64,000 nucleotides of DNA from Enterobacteriaceae bacterium LSJC7 (GTDB lineage: Bacteria; Pseudomonadota; Gammaproteobacteria; Enterobacterales; Enterobacteriaceae). This document shows positions 8,463-18,631 of the stretch, in pieces. The notes under the pieces are model-generated. The model saw only the letters and a program-made list of their open reading frames with translations. It was not told the DNA's origin and ran no database searches. Position 1 is the stretch's first letter; every line of letters begins with the position of its first letter. The position numbers and the translations under genes were made by a program. The stretch covers positions 142,499-206,498 of the forward strand of contig AMFN01000001.1 of NCBI GenBank assembly GCA_000302695.1, given 5' to 3'.

Positions 8463-9281
8463 ATGGCTCGACTGGCGGCATTTGATCTTGATGGCACTCT
8501 GCTGATGCCGGACCACCGTCTGGGTGAGGAGACGCGCGCTACGCTGCGTCGCCTGCGCGAGCGCGATATTAAACTGACCTTTGCCACGGGCCGCCACTGG
8601 ATGGAAATGCCGAATCTGGTCGGTGATTTGCTTGATGAGGCTTTTTTGATAACCGGCAACGGCACCCGCGTGCACAACGCCGCGGGGGAAACGCTGTGGC
8701 GTCACGACCTGGCACCGGAGGTGGCGGAGATTGTGCTGCACGGTCACTGGGACACCCGCGCCAGTATGCATGTATTTAACGACAGCGGTTGGTTGACCGA
8801 GTACGACGTGCCTGAACTGCTGGACGCGCACGCATACAGCGGCTTTCGCTACCAGCTGACGGACCCAAGGCAGATTTCCGCGCTGGATGTGACCAAAGTC
8901 TGTTTTTGCGGTGAGCACGATGAATTGGTGAGATTGCGGGTACAGCTTAACGAGGCGCTGGGCGAGCGTGCTCATCTGTGTTTCTCGGCGTTTCACTGCC
9001 TGGAAGTGTTGCCGCTCGGTTGTAATAAAGGTTCTGCGCTGGCGGCACTCGGTGCGCACCTTGACGTGGCGCTCGCGGACTGCATGGCGTTTGGCGATGC
9101 CATGAACGACTGCGAAATGCTGGGCTCGGTCGGGCATGGCCTGATTATGGGCAACGCTATGCCGCAGTTGAAAAGTCAGTTACCGCACCTGCCGGTTATT
9201 GGCCATTGCAGCCGCCAGGCGGTTTCACACTATTTGACGTATTGGCTCGACACGCCGCATCTTTCATATTCCCCCGAATAA
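8463..9281 (+). CDS. cof: HMP-PP phosphatase Cof (HAD superfamily)
   Basis: A 272-residue Cof-type HAD hydrolase. Motif I is DLDGTL with nucleophile Asp8 and acid Asp10; motif IV is FGDAMND; the cap domain is of the C2B type. The E. coli protein hydrolyses the thiamine precursor HMP-pyrophosphate and acts on pyridoxal phosphate and other sugar phosphates in the cytoplasm. The start ATG at 8463 has GAAGAGGTAAC just upstream and gives the E. coli length; an upstream in-frame GTG at 8445 is disfavoured. A strong terminator follows at 9297. Confidence 0.96.
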   Translation: MARLAAFDLDGTLLMPDHRLGEETRATLRRLRERDIKLTFATGRHWMEMPNLVGDLLDEAFLITGNGTRVHNAAGETLWRHDLAPEVAEIVLHGHWDTRASMHVFNDSGWLTEYDVPELLDAHAYSGFRYQLTDPRQISALDVTKVCFCGEHDELVRLRVQLNEALGERAHLCFSAFHCLEVLPLGCNKGSALAALGAHLDVALADCMAFGDAMNDCEMLGSVGHGLIMGNAMPQLKSQLPHLPVIGHCSRQAVSHYLTYWLDTPHLSYSPE

Positions 9282-9296
9282 TGCGGCGATTGCGCC

Positions 9297-9323
9297 AGCC
9301 GGGCATCTGCCCGGCTTTTTTTT
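9297..9323 (+). terminator. Intrinsic terminator of cof
   Basis: A perfect 9-bp stem AGCCGGGCA (9297-9305) / TGCCCGGCT (9308-9316) with a two-base loop is followed by a run of T to 9323. It ends cof and touches the stop codon of the convergent gene at 9322. Confidence 0.93.
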
Positions 9324-10368
9324 AGCCTAATAACGTGTTGATTTGCTCGCTGAACGGGCGGATATCACCCACGTTGCTCGCCACCCACTGCGGGTTGTAG
9401 TAGCTCTCCAGGTAGCGCTCGCCGCTGTCGCACAACAGCGTGACGATGGCACCGGTGCGGCCTTCTTCGCGCATCTGGGCGGCAAGCTGTAACACGCCCC
9501 ACATATTAGTACCAGTTGAGGCCCCTACCCGGCGACCCAGCACGTTTTGCAGCCACAGGATGGTTGCGACACTGGCGGCATCCGGCACGCGCAGCATGTT
9601 ATCAATGACGCCCGGCACAAAAGACGGCTCAACGCGCGGGCGGCCAATACCTTCAATGCGGCTGCCCACGGTGCTGCGCAGACTGGCATCGCCGTTGTGC
9701 CAGTAGTCCATAAATACCGAGTTTTCGGGGTCAACCACGGTAAGTTGGGTATCGTGACCCTGCAAACGCAGCCAGCGCCCAATGGTAGCCGAGGTGCCGC
9801 CGGTGCCTGCGCTCATCACAATGTGATCCGGCACCGGGAACGGTTCATTCGCCATCTGGCGGAAAATGCTCTCAGCAATATTGTTATTGCCGCGCCAGTC
9901 GGTAGCGCGCTCAGCAAAAGTGAATTGATCCATATAGTGGCCGTTTAGCTCGCGGGCAAGCTGCTCTGAGGCAGCGTAGATTTCGCACGGGCTGTCAACG
10001 AAATGGCAGCGCCCGCCGTAAAATTCAATCTGCTCAATCTTGCGTCTTGCCGTGCTGGCGGGCATCACCGCGATAAACGGCAGGCCCAGCAGACGCGCGA
10101 AGTAGGCCTCCGACACCGCGGTTGAACCTGAAGAGGCTTCGATAATTGTAGTGCCTTCCTCAATCCAGCCGTTGCACAGGCCGTAAAGAAACAGCGAGCG
10201 CGCCAGTCGGTGCTTCAGGCTGCCGGTCGGGTGTGTGCTTTCGTCTTTCAGATAAAGATAAATGCCAGGGAACGCCGGCAGTGCCAGGCGAATCAAATGG
10301 GTGTCGGCAGAACGCTGATAGTCGGCGTTAATTTCATTAATGGCGCGGGTGGTCCACTGACTCATCAT
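9322..10368 (-). CDS. PLP-dependent cysteine synthase-family protein, probable L-cysteine desulfhydrase
   Basis: A 348-residue fold-type II PLP enzyme. The PLP lysine lies in [10 protein letters not shown] (about residue 52), the substrate-binding loop is [12 protein letters not shown], and the phosphate-binding loop is SAGTGGTSA. It resembles cysteine synthase but belongs to the desulfhydrase-like subgroup found beside Lrp-type cysteine regulators (CdsB/CcdA type in Yersinia and Pantoea). It would turn excess cysteine into pyruvate, ammonia and sulfide. It is divergent from decR, whose E. coli product senses cysteine, which supports a cysteine detoxification role. E. coli K-12 has no such gene here. 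The exact activity is inferred; O-acetylserine sulfhydrylase-like activity is an alternative. Start ATG is at 10368 or 10365. Confidence 0.8.
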   Translation of the reverse strand: MMSQWTTRAINEINADYQRSADTHLIRLALPAFPGIYLYLKDESTHPTGSLKHRLARSLFLYGLCNGWIEEGTTIIEASSGSTAVSEAYFARLLGLPFIAVMPASTARRKIEQIEFYGGRCHFVDSPCEIYAASEQLARELNGHYMDQFTFAERATDWRGNNNIAESIFRQMANEPFPVPDHIVMSAGTGGTSATIGRWLRLQGHDTQLTVVDPENSVFMDYWHNGDASLRSTVGSRIEGIGRPRVEPSFVPGVIDNMLRVPDAASVATILWLQNVLGRRVGASTGTNMWGVLQLAAQMREEGRTGAIVTLLCDSGERYLESYYNPQWVASNVGDIRPFSEQINTLLG

Positions 10369-10457
10369 CGGTCACTTCTCTTTTGTTCGTTTGTGCTCAG
10401 ATTACGGGATTGATGAGAAAAAGAGATTGCTATTTTGCCTCCGTATTCGCACCATGA

Positions 10458-10472
10458 GAGAAAAATTTTCTC
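10458..10472. promoter_or_regulatory. Palindrome, candidate DecR operator
   Basis: GAGAAAA-A-TTTTCTC is a perfect 15-base palindrome lying between the divergent desulfhydrase-like gene and decR, just before the decR ribosome site (GGAGG, 10475-10479). Lrp/AsnC regulators bind AT-centred dyads of this kind. Binding by DecR is inferred from position and shape. Confidence 0.55.
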
Positions 10473-10484
10473 CCGGAGGCGCCA

Positions 10485-10961
10485 GTGCTGGATAAAATTG
10501 ACCGTAAGCTGCTCAGCCTGCTGCAAAAGGACTGCTCGCTGTCTTTGCAGGACCTGGCCGACGCCGTTAACCTGACCACCACGCCGTGCTGGAAGCGCCT
10601 GAAAAGGCTTGAGGATGACGGCATTATCGTGGGCCGTGTCGCCTTGCTGGACCCGGAAAAGCTTGGGCTGGGCCTGGTGGCTTTTGTGCTGATTAAAACG
10701 CAGCAGCACAGCAGCGACTGGTACAGCCATTTTGTTGAAGTGGTGGCACAGATGCCGGAGATCCTCGGCTTCTGGCGTATGGCTGGCGAATACGATTACC
10801 TGATGCGTGTGCAGGTGGCGGACATGAAGCGCTATGACGATTTTTACAAACGACTGGTCAACAGTGTGCCGGGTTTAAGCGATGTCACTTCGAGTTTTGC
10901 GATGGAGCAGATAAAATACACCACGGCGTTACCGCTGGTGGAAACGCTCCCCCGTGGCTAA
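10485..10961 (+). CDS. decR: Cysteine-responsive Lrp/AsnC-family regulator DecR
   Basis: A 158-residue regulator with an AsnC-type helix-turn-helix ([25 protein letters not shown], about 20-44) and a RAM ligand domain, close to E. coli DecR (YbaO) along its length. In E. coli it activates a cysteine-detoxification operon when cysteine is high. The start is GTG at 10485, six bases after GGAGG. The divergent neighbour is a probable cysteine desulfhydrase, its likely target here. mdlA follows in the same direction after 54 bases, as in E. coli. Confidence 0.95.
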   Translation: MLDKIDRKLLSLLQKDCSLSLQDLADAVNLTTTPCWKRLKRLEDDGIIVGRVALLDPEKLGLGLVAFVLIKTQQHSSDWYSHFVEVVAQMPEILGFWRMAGEYDYLMRVQVADMKRYDDFYKRLVNSVPGLSDVTSSFAMEQIKYTTALPLVETLPRG

Positions 10962-11015
10962 CGTTCTTATTATGACTTCTCGCCGCCGCTCTAAGGCGAC
11001 TCAGGACTTTTTCTC

Positions 11016-12788
11016 GTGCGATTATTTGCTCAGTTAAGCTGGTATTTTACCCGCGAGTGGCGACGCTATCTCGGTGCGGTGAGCCTGCTGATTATTATTG
11101 CCGGTTTGCAGCTTATCCCGCCCAGGCTTGTGGGCGTGATTGTGGATGGCGTAACGCAAGGCGGCTTTGGCGCGCGCCAGATCCTGACCTGGATCGGCGT
11201 GATGATTGCCATTGCCGTGATGGTCTATCTGTTGCGCTACGTCTGGCGTGTGCTGCTGTTCGGCGCGTCTTATCAGCTTGCCGTGGAGTTGCGCAGCGAT
11301 TTTTACCGCCAGCTCAGTCGCCATAATCCTGCCTTTTACCTGCGCCACCGCACCGGGGATTTGATGGCGCGCGCCACTAACGACGTGGACCGCGTGGTGT
11401 TTGCTGCCGGTGAAGGTGTGCTGACGCTGGTGGATTCGCTGGTGATGGGCTGTGCGGTGTTGATTGTGATGAGCACGCAGATTAGCTGGCAGCTGACGCT
11501 GATGGCGCTACTGCCCATGCCGGTGATGGCGATGTTTATCAAGCGCTACGGTGACCGCCTTCATGAGCGCTTTAAAACGGCGCAGGCGGCATTCTCCTCG
11601 CTTAACGACAGGGCTCAGGAGAGCCTCACCAGCATTCGCATGATCAAATCTTTTGGTCTGGAAGAGCGCCAGTCCACGCAGTTTGCCGAGGACGCGCGTG
11701 ATACCGGTTTAAAGAACTTCCGCGTGGCGCGCATTGACGCCCGCTTTGATCCGACCATTTTTATTGCTATCGGCACCGCTAACCTGCTGGCTATCGGCGG
11801 CGGCAGCTGGATGGTGATGAACGACGCGCTCACTCTCGGCCAGCTTACCAGCTTCATGATGTATCTCGGCCTGATGATCTGGCCGATGCTGGCGCTGGCG
11901 TGGATGTTCAATATTGTTGAGCGCGGCAGTGCCGCTTACAGCCGCATCCGCATGATGCTGGCAGAGATACCAGAAGTGGCCGACGGCGAGCGGCCGTTAC
12001 CTGCCGGGCGCGGCGTGCTGGCCGCCGATATTCGCAGCTTCAACTACCCAGAAACGGCGCAGCCGACGCTGCACAACGTGGCGTTTACCCTGGCACCGGG
12101 GCAAATGCTTGGCCTGTGCGGGCCGACGGGTGCGGGCAAAAGCAGCGTGCTGGGGCTGATTCAGCGCCATTTTGACGTCACCGAGGGCGAGATTCGCTTT
12201 CATGATATCCCGCTGCCTGCGCTGCGCCTGGATGACTGGCGCGCAAGGCTGGCGGTGGTGAATCAAACGCCATTTTTGTTCTCTGACACCGTGGCGCACA
12301 ACATCGCGCTCGGCAAGCCTGGGGCGACCCAGGACGAGATAGAAACCGCCGCGAAGCTTGCCTGTGTGCATGACGATATCCTGCGTTTGCCGCAGGGCTA
12401 TGAGACCGAAGTGGGCGAGCGCGGCGTGATGCTCTCCGGCGGTCAGAAGCAGCGTATTTCCATTGCCCGCGCGCTGCTGCTCGACACCGAAATCCTGATT
12501 CTTGACGATGCGCTTTCTGCCGTTGACGGACGCACCGAGCACGATATTTTGCGCAACCTGCGCCAGTGGGGCAGCGACCGCACGGTAATTATCAGTGCGC
12601 ACCGCCTGTCGGCGCTGACGGGGGCGAGTGAAGTTCTGGTATTACAGCATGGCCACGTGGCGCAGCGCGGCCAGCATGAGCGGCTGGTGGCCCAGCAAGG
12701 CTGGTATCGCGATATGTATCGCTATCAGCAGCTGGAGGCGGCGCTGGATGAAGACAGCGAGCCAGAGGAGGTAATGGGTCATGCGTAA
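11016..12788 (+). CDS. mdlA: Multidrug resistance-like ABC exporter subunit MdlA
   Basis: A 590-residue half-transporter: six membrane helices (about 1-310), then an ATPase domain with Walker A GPTGAGKS, signature LSGGQKQR and Walker [13 protein letters not shown]. The Walker B is followed by D rather than the usual catalytic glutamate, typical of the degenerate partner in heterodimeric exporters. Very close to E. coli MdlA. The start is GTG at 11016 (the [12 protein letters not shown]-terminus is conserved). It overlaps mdlB by 8 bases, so the two are made together and form the inner-membrane heterodimer. The natural substrate is not known. Confidence 0.95.
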   Translation: MRLFAQLSWYFTREWRRYLGAVSLLIIIAGLQLIPPRLVGVIVDGVTQGGFGARQILTWIGVMIAIAVMVYLLRYVWRVLLFGASYQLAVELRSDFYRQLSRHNPAFYLRHRTGDLMARATNDVDRVVFAAGEGVLTLVDSLVMGCAVLIVMSTQISWQLTLMALLPMPVMAMFIKRYGDRLHERFKTAQAAFSSLNDRAQESLTSIRMIKSFGLEERQSTQFAEDARDTGLKNFRVARIDARFDPTIFIAIGTANLLAIGGGSWMVMNDALTLGQLTSFMMYLGLMIWPMLALAWMFNIVERGSAAYSRIRMMLAEIPEVADGERPLPAGRGVLAADIRSFNYPETAQPTLHNVAFTLAPGQMLGLCGPTGAGKSSVLGLIQRHFDVTEGEIRFHDIPLPALRLDDWRARLAVVNQTPFLFSDTVAHNIALGKPGATQDEIETAAKLACVHDDILRLPQGYETEVGERGVMLSGGQKQRISIARALLLDTEILILDDALSAVDGRTEHDILRNLRQWGSDRTVIISAHRLSALTGASEVLVLQHGHVAQRGQHERLVAQQGWYRDMYRYQQLEAALDEDSEPEEVMGHA

Positions 12789-14559
12789 TTTTGGTCAACT
12801 GTGGCCCACGCTTAAGCGCCTGCTGGCGTATGGCTCGCCGTGGCGCCGTCCGCTCGGCATCGCGGTGCTGATGATGTGGGTAGCAGCGGCAGCAGAAGTG
12901 AGCTGTCCGGCGCTGATTAGCTATTTTATTGATAACGTGGTGGCGCAGGACCGGGTGTCGCTCAAACTTGCCGTGGGACTTGCCTGCGCGTACCTGATGC
13001 TGCAAATCCTGGCCGCCTCGCTGCACTACTTCCAGTCGCTGTTGTTTAACCGCGCTGCCATTGGCGTGGTGCAGCAACTGCGTACCGACGTCATGGACGC
13101 CGCACTGCGCCAGCCGCTGAGCGCCTTTGATACCCAGCCGGTGGGCCAGCTGATTTCGCGGGTGACGAACGATACCGAGGTGATTCGCGATCTCTACGTC
13201 ACCGTAGTGGCCACCGTGCTGCGCAGTGCCGCGCTGATTGGTGCGATGCTGGTCGCCATGTTCAGCTTAAGCTGGCGCATGGCGCTGGTGGCGCTGCTTA
13301 TCTTCCCGGCGGTGCTGATTGTGATGTTTATCTACCAGCGCTACAGCACGCCGATTGTGCGCCGTATGCGCGGCTATCTGGCTGATATCAACGACGGATT
13401 TAACGAAGTCATTAACGGGATGGGCGTGATTCAGCAGTTTCGCCAGCAGGCGCGTTTTGGCGAGAAAATGCACCGTGCCAGCTACCAGCACTACCTTTCA
13501 CGTATGCAGACGCTGCGCCTTGACGGTTTTCTGTTGCGCCCGTTGCTGAGCCTGTTTTCGGCGGCAATTCTGTGCGGGCTGCTGATCCTGTTTGGTTTCA
13601 GTCCAGCGGGCACGATTGAAGTGGGCGTGCTGTATGCGTTTATCAGCTATCTCGGGCGGCTTAATGAACCGCTTATTGAGTTGACCACCCAGCAGTCCAT
13701 GCTGCAACAGGCGGTAGTGGCCGGTGAGCGTGTGTTTGAACTGATGGACAAACCGCGCCAGCAATATGGTGACGATATGCGCCTGCTTGAGAGCGGTAAA
13801 ATCGACATCAACGGCCTGTCGTTTGCTTACCGTGATGACCGGCTGGTGCTTCAGGACATCAATCTGCACGTGCCCTCGCGCGGCTTTGTGGCGCTGGTGG
13901 GTCACACCGGCAGCGGCAAGAGCACGCTGGCAAACCTCTTGATGGGCTATTATCCGCTGAGTAAAGGGGAGATCCGCCTTGACGGGCGTGTGCTGCAAAG
14001 CCTGAGCCACGGTGCGCTACGCCAGGGCATCGCGATGGTGCAGCAGGACCCGGTGGTGCTGGCGGACACCTTCTTTGCCAACGTCAGCCTCGGGCGTGAC
14101 ATCAGCGAAGCGCAGGTATGGCAGGCGCTGGAAACGGTGCAACTTGCGGCGCTGGCGCGCAGCATGAGTGAAGGTATTTATACCCGGCTTGGCGAGCAGG
14201 GCAACAATCTTTCGGTTGGGCAAAAGCAGCTACTGGCGCTGGCGCGCGTGCTGGTGGATGCGCCGCAGATCCTTATCCTTGATGAGGCCACGGCAAACAT
14301 TGACTCCGGCACTGAGCAGGCTATTCAGGCGGCACTGGCGGCAGTACGCCAGCGTACCACGCTGGTGGTTATTGCCCACCGTCTGTCGACCATTGTCGAT
14401 GCCGATACCATTCTGGTACTGCACCGCGGTCATGCGGTAGAACAGGGCAACCATCAGCAACTTCTGGCCGCGCGCGGGCGCTACTGGCAAATGTATCAGT
14501 TACAGCTGGCGGGTGAAGAACTGGCGGTGTCCGGGCGCGAAGAAGTGCGGGTGAACTGA
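12781..14559 (+). CDS. mdlB: Multidrug resistance-like ABC exporter subunit MdlB
   Basis: A 592-residue half-transporter with six membrane helices and an ATPase domain: Walker A GHTGSGKS, signature LSVGQKQL, Walker [13 protein letters not shown] with the catalytic glutamate present. The complete catalytic glutamate here and its loss in MdlA show an asymmetric pair of ATP sites. It is the last gene of the decR-mdlA-mdlB run. The upstream NtrC-type site of glnK begins at its stop codon. Confidence 0.95.
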   Translation: MRNFGQLWPTLKRLLAYGSPWRRPLGIAVLMMWVAAAAEVSCPALISYFIDNVVAQDRVSLKLAVGLACAYLMLQILAASLHYFQSLLFNRAAIGVVQQLRTDVMDAALRQPLSAFDTQPVGQLISRVTNDTEVIRDLYVTVVATVLRSAALIGAMLVAMFSLSWRMALVALLIFPAVLIVMFIYQRYSTPIVRRMRGYLADINDGFNEVINGMGVIQQFRQQARFGEKMHRASYQHYLSRMQTLRLDGFLLRPLLSLFSAAILCGLLILFGFSPAGTIEVGVLYAFISYLGRLNEPLIELTTQQSMLQQAVVAGERVFELMDKPRQQYGDDMRLLESGKIDINGLSFAYRDDRLVLQDINLHVPSRGFVALVGHTGSGKSTLANLLMGYYPLSKGEIRLDGRVLQSLSHGALRQGIAMVQQDPVVLADTFFANVSLGRDISEAQVWQALETVQLAALARSMSEGIYTRLGEQGNNLSVGQKQLLALARVLVDAPQILILDEATANIDSGTEQAIQAALAAVRQRTTLVVIAHRLSTIVDADTILVLHRGHAVEQGNHQQLLAARGRYWQMYQLQLAGEELAVSGREEVRVN

Positions 14560-14638
14560 TGCACTAAAAACGCGCGATGTGTTGTTTTTTTCCTCTGCTG
14601 GTGCAGAGGAACGGTTCAAGGTGCACCATAATGGTGCG
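14560..14638 (+). promoter_or_regulatory. NtrC-type enhancer sites upstream of glnK
   Basis: TGCACCATAATGGTGCG at 14622-14638 fits the NtrC site consensus TGCAC-N7-GTGCA with one mismatch. A weaker copy, TGCACTAAAAACGCGCG, is at 14560-14576. Both lie about 85-165 bases upstream of the sigma-54 promoter, the usual enhancer distance. Between them is an 8-bp hairpin (14591-14610). Confidence 0.75.
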
Positions 14639-14722
14639 CCTTTTTTACTCTGCCATCCTCCAGCTATCTCTTCCTGTGGACGTGCTGCGCGTAATCTCCC
14701 GCGCAGCGGTGTTTATCATTTC

Positions 14723-14738
14723 TGGCACGCCCCTTGCT
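14723..14738 (+). promoter_or_regulatory. Sigma-54 promoter of glnK-amtB
   Basis: TGGCAC (14723-14728), five bases, TTGCT (14734-14738) is an exact -24/-12 element with correct spacing. It lies about 48 bases before the glnK start and downstream of the NtrC sites, so transcription should rise under nitrogen limitation. Confidence 0.92.
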
Positions 14739-14785
14739 TTATACGAATCGTCTTGTTGCGTTTAGTCAATTCCGACGGGGGATTT

Positions 14786-15124
14786 ATGAAGCTGGTTACC
14801 GTAGTAATCAAACCATTCAAACTTGAAGACGTGCGCGAAGCGCTTTCTTCCATCGGCATTCAGGGGCTGACGGTGACGGAGGTAAAAGGCTTCGGTCGCC
14901 AGAAAGGTCATGCAGAGCTCTATCGTGGTGCGGAGTACAGCGTTAACTTTCTGCCGAAAGTCAAAATTGATATCGCGGTGGCCGACGACCAGCTTGATGA
15001 CGTCGTCGATGTCATCAGCAAGGCCGCATATACCGGCAAAATTGGCGATGGCAAAATTTTTGTCGCCGAACTGCAGCGTGTCATTCGCATTCGTACCGGC
15101 GAGTCCGACGAAGCGGCACTGTAA
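14786..15124 (+). CDS. glnK: Nitrogen regulatory PII protein GlnK
   Basis: A 112-residue PII protein, nearly identical to E. coli GlnK. The T-loop carries the uridylylated Tyr51 (RGAEYSVNF), and the C-terminal RIRTGESDEAAL is typical. The trimer binds ATP/ADP and 2-oxoglutarate and plugs AmtB when nitrogen becomes plentiful. The start ATG at 14786 has GGGGG upstream; frames further upstream run through the promoter and are not used. It forms an operon with amtB, 27 bases downstream. Confidence 0.98.
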   Translation: MKLVTVVIKPFKLEDVREALSSIGIQGLTVTEVKGFGRQKGHAELYRGAEYSVNFLPKVKIDIAVADDQLDDVVDVISKAAYTGKIGDGKIFVAELQRVIRIRTGESDEAAL

Positions 15125-15151
15125 CAAGCCTTTGTGACGGGGATAAATAAG

Positions 15152-16432
15152 ATGAAAAAAATAACCACGCTTTACGCCGCGCTCGCGCTGCTGCCAGGAC
15201 TTGCCAGCGCGGCACCGGCCGTCGCTGACAAGGCTGATAACGGGTTTATGATGATAAGCACGGCGCTGGTGCTGTTTATGACCGTGCCGGGACTGGCGCT
15301 GTTTTACGGCGGCCTGCTGCGCGCTAAAAACGTGCTCTCAATGCTGACACAGGTAACTGTGACGTTTGCACTGGTGTGTGTGCTGTGGGTGGTTTACGGC
15401 TACTCGCTGACGTTTGGTGCCGGAAACAACTTTTTTGGCAACGTTGACTGGGCGTTGCTCAAGGGCATTAAGATAACGGATGTGACGGGCAGCATTTATC
15501 AATACATCCACGTGGCCTTCCAGGGCTCGTTTGCCTGCATCACCGTAGGGCTTATCGTCGGCGCGCTGGCAGAGCGTATTCGCTTCTCGGCGGTGCTGAT
15601 TTTTGTGGTGGTGTGGCTCACACTTTCTTACGTGCCGATTGCCCATATGGTGTGGGGCGGCGGCCTGCTCGCAAGCCACGGTGCGCTGGACTTTGCCGGT
15701 GGGACGGTGGTGCACATCAACGCCGCAGTGGCGGGCCTGGTGGGGGCTTATCTGATTGGTAAACGCGTGGGCTACGGTAAAGAGGCGTTCAAACCTCATA
15801 ACCTGCCGATGGTGTTTACCGGTACGGCCATTCTTTATGTGGGCTGGTTTGGCTTTAACGCAGGCTCAGCCGGTGCAGCGAGCGAAATTGCCGGACTGGC
15901 GTTTGTGAATACCGTGGTGGCAACCGCCGGGGCGATTCTGAGTTGGGTGTTTGGTGAATGGGCGGTGCGCGGCAAGCCGTCGCTGCTGGGTGCCTGCTCT
16001 GGAGCCATTGCCGGGCTGGTTGGCATTACACCAGCCTGTGGCTATGTGGGCGTTGGCGGGGCATTGATTATTGGTATTCTCGCGGGCCTTGCCGGGCTGT
16101 GGGGCGTGACCGCGCTCAAGCGCTGGCTGCGCGTGGATGACCCGTGTGACGTATTTGGCATCCACGGCGTATGCGGCATCGTAGGTTGTGTGCTGACCGG
16201 CATCTTTGCGGCCGCGTCACTCGGCGGTGTGGGGTTTGCCGAAGGGGTGACAATGGGCAAGCAGGTGCTGGTACAGCTCGAAAGCATTGGGGTGACGATT
16301 GTGTGGTCCGGCGTGGTGGCGTTTATCGGCTACAAGATTGCCGATATGACGGTGGGCCTGCGCGTACCGGAAGAGCAGGAGCGCGAAGGGCTGGACGTGA
16401 ACAGCCACGGCGAGAGTGCGTACAACAGCTAA
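15152..16432 (+). CDS. amtB: Ammonium transporter AmtB
   Basis: A 426-residue membrane channel. A cleavable signal peptide ends at about residue 20 (LASA before APAVADKADN), followed by eleven membrane helices. The twin pore histidines lie in VHINAA and GIHGVC, and the outer binding-site aromatics are conserved. It forms a trimer in the inner membrane and takes up ammonium; GlnK from the preceding gene blocks it. An in-frame GTG at 15134 is less likely than the ATG at 15152. A bidirectional terminator shared with tesB follows. Confidence 0.97.
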   Translation: MKKITTLYAALALLPGLASAAPAVADKADNGFMMISTALVLFMTVPGLALFYGGLLRAKNVLSMLTQVTVTFALVCVLWVVYGYSLTFGAGNNFFGNVDWALLKGIKITDVTGSIYQYIHVAFQGSFACITVGLIVGALAERIRFSAVLIFVVVWLTLSYVPIAHMVWGGGLLASHGALDFAGGTVVHINAAVAGLVGAYLIGKRVGYGKEAFKPHNLPMVFTGTAILYVGWFGFNAGSAGAASEIAGLAFVNTVVATAGAILSWVFGEWAVRGKPSLLGACSGAIAGLVGITPACGYVGVGGALIIGILAGLAGLWGVTALKRWLRVDDPCDVFGIHGVCGIVGCVLTGIFAAASLGGVGFAEGVTMGKQVLVQLESIGVTIVWSGVVAFIGYKIADMTVGLRVPEEQEREGLDVNSHGESAYNS

Positions 16433-16450
16433 CTCATTACATCCATAAAA

Positions 16451-16478
16451 AACCGAACCTATGGGTTCGGTTTTTTTT
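16451..16478. terminator. Bidirectional terminator between amtB and tesB
   Basis: AACCGAACC (16451-16459) and GGTTCGGTT (16464-16472) form a perfect stem with a four-base loop, with an A-run before it and eight T after it. It serves the convergent amtB and tesB. Confidence 0.93.
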
Positions 16479-16493
16479 ATGCCTCAGGCAGGC

Positions 16494-17360
16494 TTATTCG
16501 CCACGATGTTGGCGAATGACGCCTTCCTGTACCGCAGAAGCCACCAGTTCACCTTTACGGTTATAGAACTCGCCGCGTACAAAGCCGCGTGAGCTGGAGG
16601 CGGAGGTGCTTTCTACGTCGTAAAGCAGCCAGTCGTTGATATCAAACGGGCGGTGGAACCACATGGAATGGTCGATGGTGGCAACCTGCATGTCTTTTTC
16701 CAGAAAACCTACGCCGTGAGGCTGGAGCGAGACTGGCAGGAAGTTGAAATCTGACGCATAGCCCAGCAGATACTGGTGCACGCGAATATCGTCAGGAACC
16801 TTGCCATTAGCACGCAGCCACACCTGGCGACGCGGCGCGTCAACGTGGCCTTTGAGCGGGTTATGGAATACCGCAGGGCGGATTTCCAGCGCTTTTTCAC
16901 ACAGAAACTTCTCTTTAGCGAACGGCGGCAACAGGTGCTCTACCGAGCGGGCGATGTCCGTTTCTGACACCAGTGTTTCCGGGGCGGGCGCATCTGGCAT
17001 CGGTTTCTGGTGCTCAAAGCCGGACTCTGGTGCCTGGAAGGAGGCCGTCATGTAAAAGATGGGTTTGCCTTTTTGAATGGCGGCCACCCGGCGTGCGCTG
17101 AAGCTATTACCATCACGCAGCACTTCCACGTCGTAGACAATGGGCATCGTGATGTCGCCCGGGCGCAGGAAGTAGCTGTGAAAGGAATGCACCAGGCGCG
17201 CTTCCGGCACCGTCTCTTTCGCCGCAGACAAGGCCTGCCCAACCACCTGACCGCCGAACACCCGGCGCAGGCCTAAATCTTCGCTCTGGCCGCGGAACAG
17301 CCCCTCTTCAACTTTCTCAAGCTGGAGTAAGGTCAGCAGGTTCGAAAGTGCCTGACTCAT
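16494..17360 (-). CDS. tesB: Acyl-CoA thioesterase II TesB
   Basis: A 288-residue double hot-dog thioesterase. The catalytic triad known from E. coli is present at the same positions: Asp204 (YASDFNF), Thr228 (VATIDHS) and Gln278 (AVQEGV). It hydrolyses medium- and long-chain acyl-CoA to free acid and CoA in the cytoplasm. It stands alone, converging on amtB and diverging from ybaY, as in E. coli. Confidence 0.97.
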   Translation of the reverse strand: MSQALSNLLTLLQLEKVEEGLFRGQSEDLGLRRVFGGQVVGQALSAAKETVPEARLVHSFHSYFLRPGDITMPIVYDVEVLRDGNSFSARRVAAIQKGKPIFYMTASFQAPESGFEHQKPMPDAPAPETLVSETDIARSVEHLLPPFAKEKFLCEKALEIRPAVFHNPLKGHVDAPRRQVWLRANGKVPDDIRVHQYLLGYASDFNFLPVSLQPHGVGFLEKDMQVATIDHSMWFHRPFDINDWLLYDVESTSASSSRGFVRGEFYNRKGELVASAVQEGVIRQHRGE

Positions 17361-17546
17361 TATTTCACCTTTAAATGCTTTACCACAGATTCGACTATTA
17401 TACGCACTTTCACCGCCGCACGGTTGGGTGCAACTGTCTGATTAATGGCTTGCAGGCAGGCAAAAATCTGGATTATGTGCCACACTTACCGAATAAACAG
17501 CCGATGCGGCCGTATTTTCGGTGCATTGATATCAAAGGAGAAGTCA

Positions 17547-18119
17547 ATGAAACTCGTGCACATGTTAAGTGGTTTAACCGTTGCTGTAGCTCTGGCGGGC
17601 TGCGCAGATAACAGCGCAGATATTCCTACGCCTGCGCCAAGCCCGAATGCGGCGGTATCGGGGGCTATCTCTCCCGACACGCTGCGCCAGCCTAACGTCT
17701 CGGGTTCTGTATTGATTCGCCAGCGTATGGCGGTACCGTCCAATGCGGTGCTGACGGTGACGTTGTCTGATGCGTCGCGTGCCGATGCGCCGTCTGTGGT
17801 ACTGTCGCAAAAAGCGGTGCGTACCAATGGTAAACAGGCACCGTACAGCTTTGTGCTGCCGTTTAACCCTTCAGACATCAAACCGAATGCGCACATTCTG
17901 CTGAGTGCGGCAATCACGGTTGATAACAAACTTATCTTTATCACCGATACCGTTCAGCAGGTGATTAACGAGGGCGGTACGAAGGCTGACCTTGTGCTGG
18001 TGCCAGTGGAACAAACCGCGGTACCGGTGCAGCAGAGTGGGGCAAAAAGTGGGATACCCGCGACTTCCCCGACGCAGGTCACGCCGAGCGCCGGGATCCC
18101 GGCACCGACTACCTACTAA
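17547..18119 (+). CDS. ybaY: YbaY family lipoprotein
   Basis: A 190-residue lipoprotein. The signal peptide ends in the lipobox LAGC with Cys19; Asp at the +2 position of the mature protein may favour retention in the inner membrane. The central part (about 50-155) is the YbaY-type beta-sandwich domain, followed by a Pro/Thr/Gln-rich tail. AAGGAG lies 8 bases before the ATG at 17547. Its function is unknown, and the gene is syntenic with E. coli ybaY. A strong hairpin terminator follows. Confidence 0.92.
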   Translation: MKLVHMLSGLTVAVALAGCADNSADIPTPAPSPNAAVSGAISPDTLRQPNVSGSVLIRQRMAVPSNAVLTVTLSDASRADAPSVVLSQKAVRTNGKQAPYSFVLPFNPSDIKPNAHILLSAAITVDNKLIFITDTVQQVINEGGTKADLVLVPVEQTAVPVQQSGAKSGIPATSPTQVTPSAGIPAPTTY

Positions 18120-18124
18120 TAATG

Positions 18125-18150
18125 AAAAGCGCCTCTCTGGAGGCGCTTTT
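18125..18150. terminator. Bidirectional terminator between ybaY and atl
   Basis: AAAAGCGCCTC (18125-18135) and GAGGCGCTTTT (18140-18150) form a perfect 11-bp stem with a TCTG loop. It ends ybaY rightward and atl leftward. Confidence 0.93.
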
Positions 18151-18461
18151 TAGTAGCGCCAGCGGTAGCGCGCCATATCAATAAGCCCTTTCCCTGATAC
18201 CTGCACCCCTTCCGACAGCAGCGCCTGGCGTTGGCGCTGAAGGTCCGGCCCGGTCAGTGAAATACCGCCGTGGCGGTTAACCACACGGTGCCAGGGCAGG
18301 GTGCTGCCTTGCGGCAGACGACGCAACACGCCACCGACCTGGCGTGCGGCACGCGGCGAGCCAGCTAACCGGGCGACTTCGCCGTAAGTCGTGACACAGC
18401 CTTCGGGAATGGCCGCCACAATTTGCCAGACGCGCATGGCAAAAGAATCTTCTTGCTCCAT
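18150..18461 (-). CDS. atl: Alkyltransferase-like protein Atl (YbaZ)
   Basis: A 103-residue alkyltransferase-like DNA-binding protein. In the active-site motif the cysteine of true O6-alkylguanine transferases is replaced by tryptophan (LPWHRVV), the family hallmark. It binds bulky O6-alkylguanine lesions and hands them to nucleotide excision repair rather than repairing them. The helix-turn-helix part GEVARLAGSPRAARQVG is conserved. The start ATG at 18461 (MEQEDSF) has GAGAGGG upstream and matches the E. coli MEKEDSF segment; longer versions are possible. Confidence 0.93.
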   Translation of the reverse strand: MEQEDSFAMRVWQIVAAIPEGCVTTYGEVARLAGSPRAARQVGGVLRRLPQGSTLPWHRVVNRHGGISLTGPDLQRQRQALLSEGVQVSGKGLIDMARYRWRY

Positions 18462-18559
18462 TGGTGCCCTCTCATTGTTACCCGGCTTCAGGATAGTCAG
18501 GCGCGGCGGCGCTGGGAAGAGGGGATTGCACAAGAAACCGGCAGGCAACCGTCGTCGTC

Positions 18560-18588
18560 TTGCAATTGCCGGAGTCAGCGGGGATAAT
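18560..18588 (+). promoter_or_regulatory. Sigma-70 promoter of ffs
   Basis: TTGCAA (18560-18565), 17 bases, GATAAT (18583-18588) is a near-consensus promoter. Transcription would start near 18595, leaving a leader of about 37 bases before the mature 4.5S RNA at 18632, in line with the RNase P-processed precursor known in E. coli. Confidence 0.8.
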
Positions 18589-18631
18589 GCCGCCTGCGCC
18601 TGTGAAGCGGTTCGCTTTGCAGGCTCTCAAT

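Noticed and set aside
8148-9137. 329-codon minus-strand frame across cof and the ybaE start
   Set aside because: It spans two divergent real genes and their promoters and has no recognisable domain.
14579-14785. N-terminal extension of glnK by 69 codons
   Set aside because: The extension covers the NtrC sites and the sigma-54 promoter; the 112-residue form from 14786 is the conserved PII length.
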